Assembly: GCF_006442205.1 (NCBI RefSeq)
Contig: NZ_VFVR01000002.1
Span: forward strand, 124,001 to 188,000
DNA length: 64,000 nucleotides
Direction: 5' to 3'
DNA from: Mesorhizobium sp. B2-3-12
GTDB taxonomy: Bacteria > Pseudomonadota > Alphaproteobacteria > Rhizobiales > Rhizobiaceae
Under the pieces are notes generated by a model, which was not told the DNA's origin, did no database searches, and was given only the letters and a program-made list of their open reading frames with translations. A program made the translations under genes and the position numbers. Below, piece after piece: positions 61,473 to 64,000 of the stretch; the stretch's first letter is position 1; every line of letters starts with the position of its first letter.

Positions 61473-62378
61473 CTACAGCCGAACGGTCTCGGCGAGAAAA
61501 TCGAGAAAGGCGCGCACCCGCGCGGGCAGATGCTTGCCCTGACCGACATAGACGGCATGCGTCGGCTCTTCGTCGCCGGGGTTGAAGTCCTCCAGCAGCG
61601 GCACCAGCCGGCCGGCGGCAATGTCGGGCTCGACATGCCAGCGCGCCAGCCGCGCAATGCCCGCGCCCGAAAGCGCGGACAGCCGCATCGCCTCGCCGTC
61701 ACTCATCGTGGCATTGCCGTTGATCGGGACCATGACCGGGGCCCCGCCCACGTCGATGAACGGCCAGCCGTCGACATAGCGCGCAAAGCCGAAGGCGGCC
61801 ATGTTGTGGCGGGCGAGATCGCCAGGCATCGACGGCGTACCGCGTGCGTCGAGATAGGCGGGCGCGGCGACCACCACCATCCGGCTCTGGCCGAGCTTGC
61901 GCGCCACCAGCCGTGATTCGCGCAGCGGCCCGGCGCGGATCGCGACATCGGCGCGCTCTTCCATCAGATCGATGACGCTGTCGGTCAGCACGGCCTCGAC
62001 GAAAATCTCCGGATACCGTTCCAGGAAACGTGGCAGCAGCGGCATCAGCCGATGCTGCCCGAACGGCACATAGGCGTTGACCCTCAGCCGCCCGCGCGGC
62101 GCCGCACCCGCCGCGGCTTCGCGCTCGGCGGCATCGAGGTCGGCCAGGATACGTATGCCGTTGTCGTAGAACGCCGTCCCTTCCGGCGTCAGTTGCAGCT
62201 TGCGCGTCGAGCGGCTGACCAACCGCGCCCCGAGCCGCATCTCCAGCCGCGCGATCAGCTTGCTGACCGCCGACGGCGTCATGCGCAGCCGGCGCGCGGC
62301 GGCCGAGAAGCTGCCCGCCTCGACGACGCGCGCGAAGACTTCGATCTCGCCGGAGCGGTTGATGTCGGGTCTGGCCAT
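61473..62378 (-). CDS. LysR-family transcriptional regulator
   Basis: A 301-residue LysR regulator. The DNA-binding region reads GEIEVFARVVEAGSFSAAARRLRMTPSAVSKLIARLE, followed by the effector domain (GRLRVNAYVPFGQHRLMPLLPRF). The start at 62378 places the helix at the usual position; a 21-residue longer form was rejected. It is divergent from the MFS gene, and an LTTR-like palindrome lies two bases upstream of its start codon. Inducer unknown. Confidence 0.92.
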   Translation of the reverse strand: MARPDINRSGEIEVFARVVEAGSFSAAARRLRMTPSAVSKLIARLEMRLGARLVSRSTRKLQLTPEGTAFYDNGIRILADLDAAEREAAAGAAPRGRLRVNAYVPFGQHRLMPLLPRFLERYPEIFVEAVLTDSVIDLMEERADVAIRAGPLRESRLVARKLGQSRMVVVAAPAYLDARGTPSMPGDLARHNMAAFGFARYVDGWPFIDVGGAPVMVPINGNATMSDGEAMRLSALSGAGIARLARWHVEPDIAAGRLVPLLEDFNPGDEEPTHAVYVGQGKHLPARVRAFLDFLAETVRL

Positions 62379-62379
62379 C

Positions 62380-62396
62380 TGTGAATCTATTTCACA
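62380..62396. promoter_or_regulatory. LysR-type (T-N11-A) operator between LysR and MFS genes
   Basis: A perfect palindrome TGTGAA-TCTAT-TTCACA, with the T (62382) and A (62394) of a T-N11-A box. It is directly upstream of the LysR start and 120 bases from the MFS start, fitting autorepression and divergent activation. Confidence 0.6.
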
Positions 62397-62516
62397 AGTA
62401 ATATGCCCTGGGCAAGTCTGGTTCACAGGCTGGCGGATCACGATCTTCCGGGCCGAGGCGCGGGACTGGACAGGCGCCCGGTTGCCGCAACCGCCGCCGA
62501 CGAAGGGAAAAACGTC

Positions 62517-63698
62517 ATGCCTCTCGCTCTTTACGCCCTCGCCGCCGGTGCTTTCGGCATCGGCGTCACCGAATTCGTCATCATGGGTCTGCTCATCGAT
62601 GTCAGCAAGGATTTCGGCGTCTCGATCTCGGCCGCCGGCCAGCTCATTTCAGGCTATGCGCTGGGCGTCGTCATCGGCGCGCCCTTGCTGACCATCGCCA
62701 CGAGCAATTGGCCGCGCAAGACCGTGCTTCTGGTGCTGATGGCGATCTTCACGCTTGGCAATCTCGCCTGTGCGCTGGCGCCCGATTACTGGACGCTGAT
62801 GGGCGCCCGCATCATCACCGCTTTTGCTCATGGCACCTTCTTCGGGGTCGGCTCGGTCGTGGCCACCGGCCTGGTCGCGCCCAGCAAGAAGGCCTCGGCG
62901 ATCGCGCTGATGTTCACCGGCCTGACCATCGCCAATATCCTCGGCGTGCCCTTCGGCACCTGGCTCGGCCAGGCCTTCGGCTGGCGCGCCACCTTCTGGG
63001 CGGTGACCATCGTTGGTGTGTTGGCCTTCGCCGTCATCCAGGCCCTGGTCCCGCGCGGCGAGGCGGCGGCCGAAAAGAGCGACTTGCGCGCCGACCTCGC
63101 CGTGCTGCGCCGAACGCCCGTCCTGCTTGGCCTCGCCACCACCGTGCTCGGCTATGCCGGCGTCTTCGTCGTCTTCACCTACATCGCCCCGTTGCTGACC
63201 GAGATCAGCGGCTTCAAGGAAGCGGCCGTATCGCCGATCCTGCTCGTCTTCGGTGGCGGCCTCATCGCTGGCAACCTCGCCGGCGGCAGGGCCGCCGACC
63301 GCCGGTTGGTGCCGGCCGTGCTGGGCAGCCTCGTGCTGCTGGCGCTGGTGCTGGCAACCATGAGCTTCGCCATCCACAGCCAGGTCCTGGCCGTCCTCTA
63401 TGTCGGCCTGCTCGGCGCGGCCGCCTTCGCCACCGTGGCTCCGCTGCAGATGTGGGTGCTGGAGAAAGCGCAAGGGGCGGGTCAAAGCCTGGCCTCATCC
63501 TTCAACATCGCCGCCTTCAATCTCGGCAATGCCGCCGGCGCCTGGCTCGGCGGCGCGGTTATCGCCCATGGCTTCGGGCTGGGTTCGCTGACCTGGGTTG
63601 CCGCCTTGCTGCCGGTCGCGGGCCTCGCAGTGGCCGCGCTGGCGCTGCGTCTCGATCGCCGTGCCGCGCTCGGCGCTCCCGTCTGCGTTCAGTCGTAA
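62517..63698 (+). CDS. MFS transporter, DHA1 (AraJ/YdhP-like) family
   Basis: A 393-residue inner-membrane exporter with 12 hydrophobic segments. It opens LALYALAAGAFGIGVTEFVIMGLLIDV and contains the DHA1 motifs SGYALGVVIGAPLL and NILGVPFGTWLGQAFGWRATFW. Such proteins export sugars, drugs or small metabolites. The ATG at 62517 is chosen; longer readings add non-membrane sequence. It lies 42 bases before the aldo/keto reductase gene. Confidence 0.9.
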   Translation: MPLALYALAAGAFGIGVTEFVIMGLLIDVSKDFGVSISAAGQLISGYALGVVIGAPLLTIATSNWPRKTVLLVLMAIFTLGNLACALAPDYWTLMGARIITAFAHGTFFGVGSVVATGLVAPSKKASAIALMFTGLTIANILGVPFGTWLGQAFGWRATFWAVTIVGVLAFAVIQALVPRGEAAAEKSDLRADLAVLRRTPVLLGLATTVLGYAGVFVVFTYIAPLLTEISGFKEAAVSPILLVFGGGLIAGNLAGGRAADRRLVPAVLGSLVLLALVLATMSFAIHSQVLAVLYVGLLGAAAFATVAPLQMWVLEKAQGAGQSLASSFNIAAFNLGNAAGAWLGGAVIAHGFGLGSLTWVAALLPVAGLAVAALALRLDRRAALGAPVCVQS

Positions 63699-63740
63699 CC
63701 CCTCCGGCACATCCGTTTCCAAACATCAAGGAGCAAGAAA

Positions 63741-64000
63741 ATGGACTATCGACCTCTCGGCGCATCGGGCCTGAAAGTCCCGGCGCTTTCCTTCGGTGCG
63801 GGAACTTTCGGCGGCTCCGGCCCTCTGTTCGGCGCCTGGGGCAACAGCGACGCGCAAGAGGCGCGGCGGCTGATCGACATCTGCCTCGAGGCCGGCGTCA
63901 ACCTCTTCGACACCGCCGATGTCTATTCGAACGGCGCATCGGAGAAGGTGCTCGGCGAGGCGATCAAGGGCCGGCGCGATGCCGTGCTGATCTCGACCAA
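63741..64000 (+). CDS. Aldo/keto reductase, cut by window end
   Basis: The first 86 residues of a second aldo/keto reductase, starting at the ATG at 63741 with AAGGAG upstream. MDYRPLGASGLKVPALSFG and NLFDTADVYSNGASEKVLG (catalytic Asp and Tyr) are visible, then ISTK at the window edge. It follows the MFS gene by 42 bases and is probably in the same operon. Confidence 0.88.
   Translation, partial: MDYRPLGASGLKVPALSFGAGTFGGSGPLFGAWGNSDAQEARRLIDICLEAGVNLFDTADVYSNGASEKVLGEAIKGRRDAVLIST

Overview
The window looks like chromosomal DNA of an alphaproteobacterium of the order Hyphomicrobiales (Rhizobiales), most likely Mesorhizobium or a close relative. This is inferred from uniformly high GC coding sequence, an F1-ATPase operon atpH-A-G-D-C without F0 genes, a ribosomal protein L21 with a long C-terminal extension, an Atu4866-type small protein and the block rplU-rpmA-obg-proB-proA-nadD-rsfS-rlmH-envC-ctpA-rppH. 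It is mostly housekeeping sequence with metabolic cassettes between; no phage, insertion sequence, CRISPR array or rRNA is seen. One tRNA is present, tRNA-Ser(CGA).

Layout. 0-2.6 kb: two translationally overlapping lipoproteins, one phospholipase A2-like and one phospholipase D-like. 2.7-6.4 kb (minus strand): dadA, two coupled Rnk/GreA-type regulators and alanine racemase, suggesting D-alanine catabolism. 6.5-22.3 kb (mostly minus strand): the conserved cell-envelope, ribosome and proline block, broken up by mscS, an MFS transporter, a small exported protein, a nuclease-like EEP protein and a GNAT acetyltransferase. 22.6-32.2 kb: tRNA-Ser, a LysR/SDR pair, then an accessory stretch (J-domain protein, an unknown protein, a small iron-permease-like membrane protein, a cardiolipin-synthase-like enzyme), recQ and an aldehyde dehydrogenase. 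32.3-33.4 kb: a GT9 glycosyltransferase.

33.5-42.3 kb is the most coherent pathway: an eight-gene minus-strand operon uxaC-dctP-dctQ-dctM-gntR-kduI-kduD-kdgF, divergent from a fructuronate-reductase-like gene (uxuB). The TRAP transporter would import uronates; UxaC and UxuB handle saturated hexuronates; KdgF, KduI and KduD convert unsaturated pectin-derived uronates to 2-keto-3-deoxygluconate. A perfect 11-bp-arm palindrome in the divergent intergenic region, touching a TTGACA box, is the obvious candidate operator for the GntR regulator.

42.4-47.6 kb: the atp operon, with an unusual inverted array of degenerate 7-bp repeats between atpD and atpC. 47.8-60.2 kb: a membrane protein, an aspartate/glutamate racemase-like protein, a Phd/VapC-type toxin-antitoxin pair, priA, an Fsa/Tal aldolase, an FtsK translocase without the usual membrane anchor, leuS-lptE, a YggS-type PLP protein and a second toxin-antitoxin pair. 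60.3-64 kb: aldo/keto reductase, LysR, MFS exporter and a second aldo/keto reductase cut by the window edge. Between GNAT and the EEP gene lies a 146-nt long imperfect palindrome (39 of 49 arm positions paired) that looks like a dispersed intergenic element.
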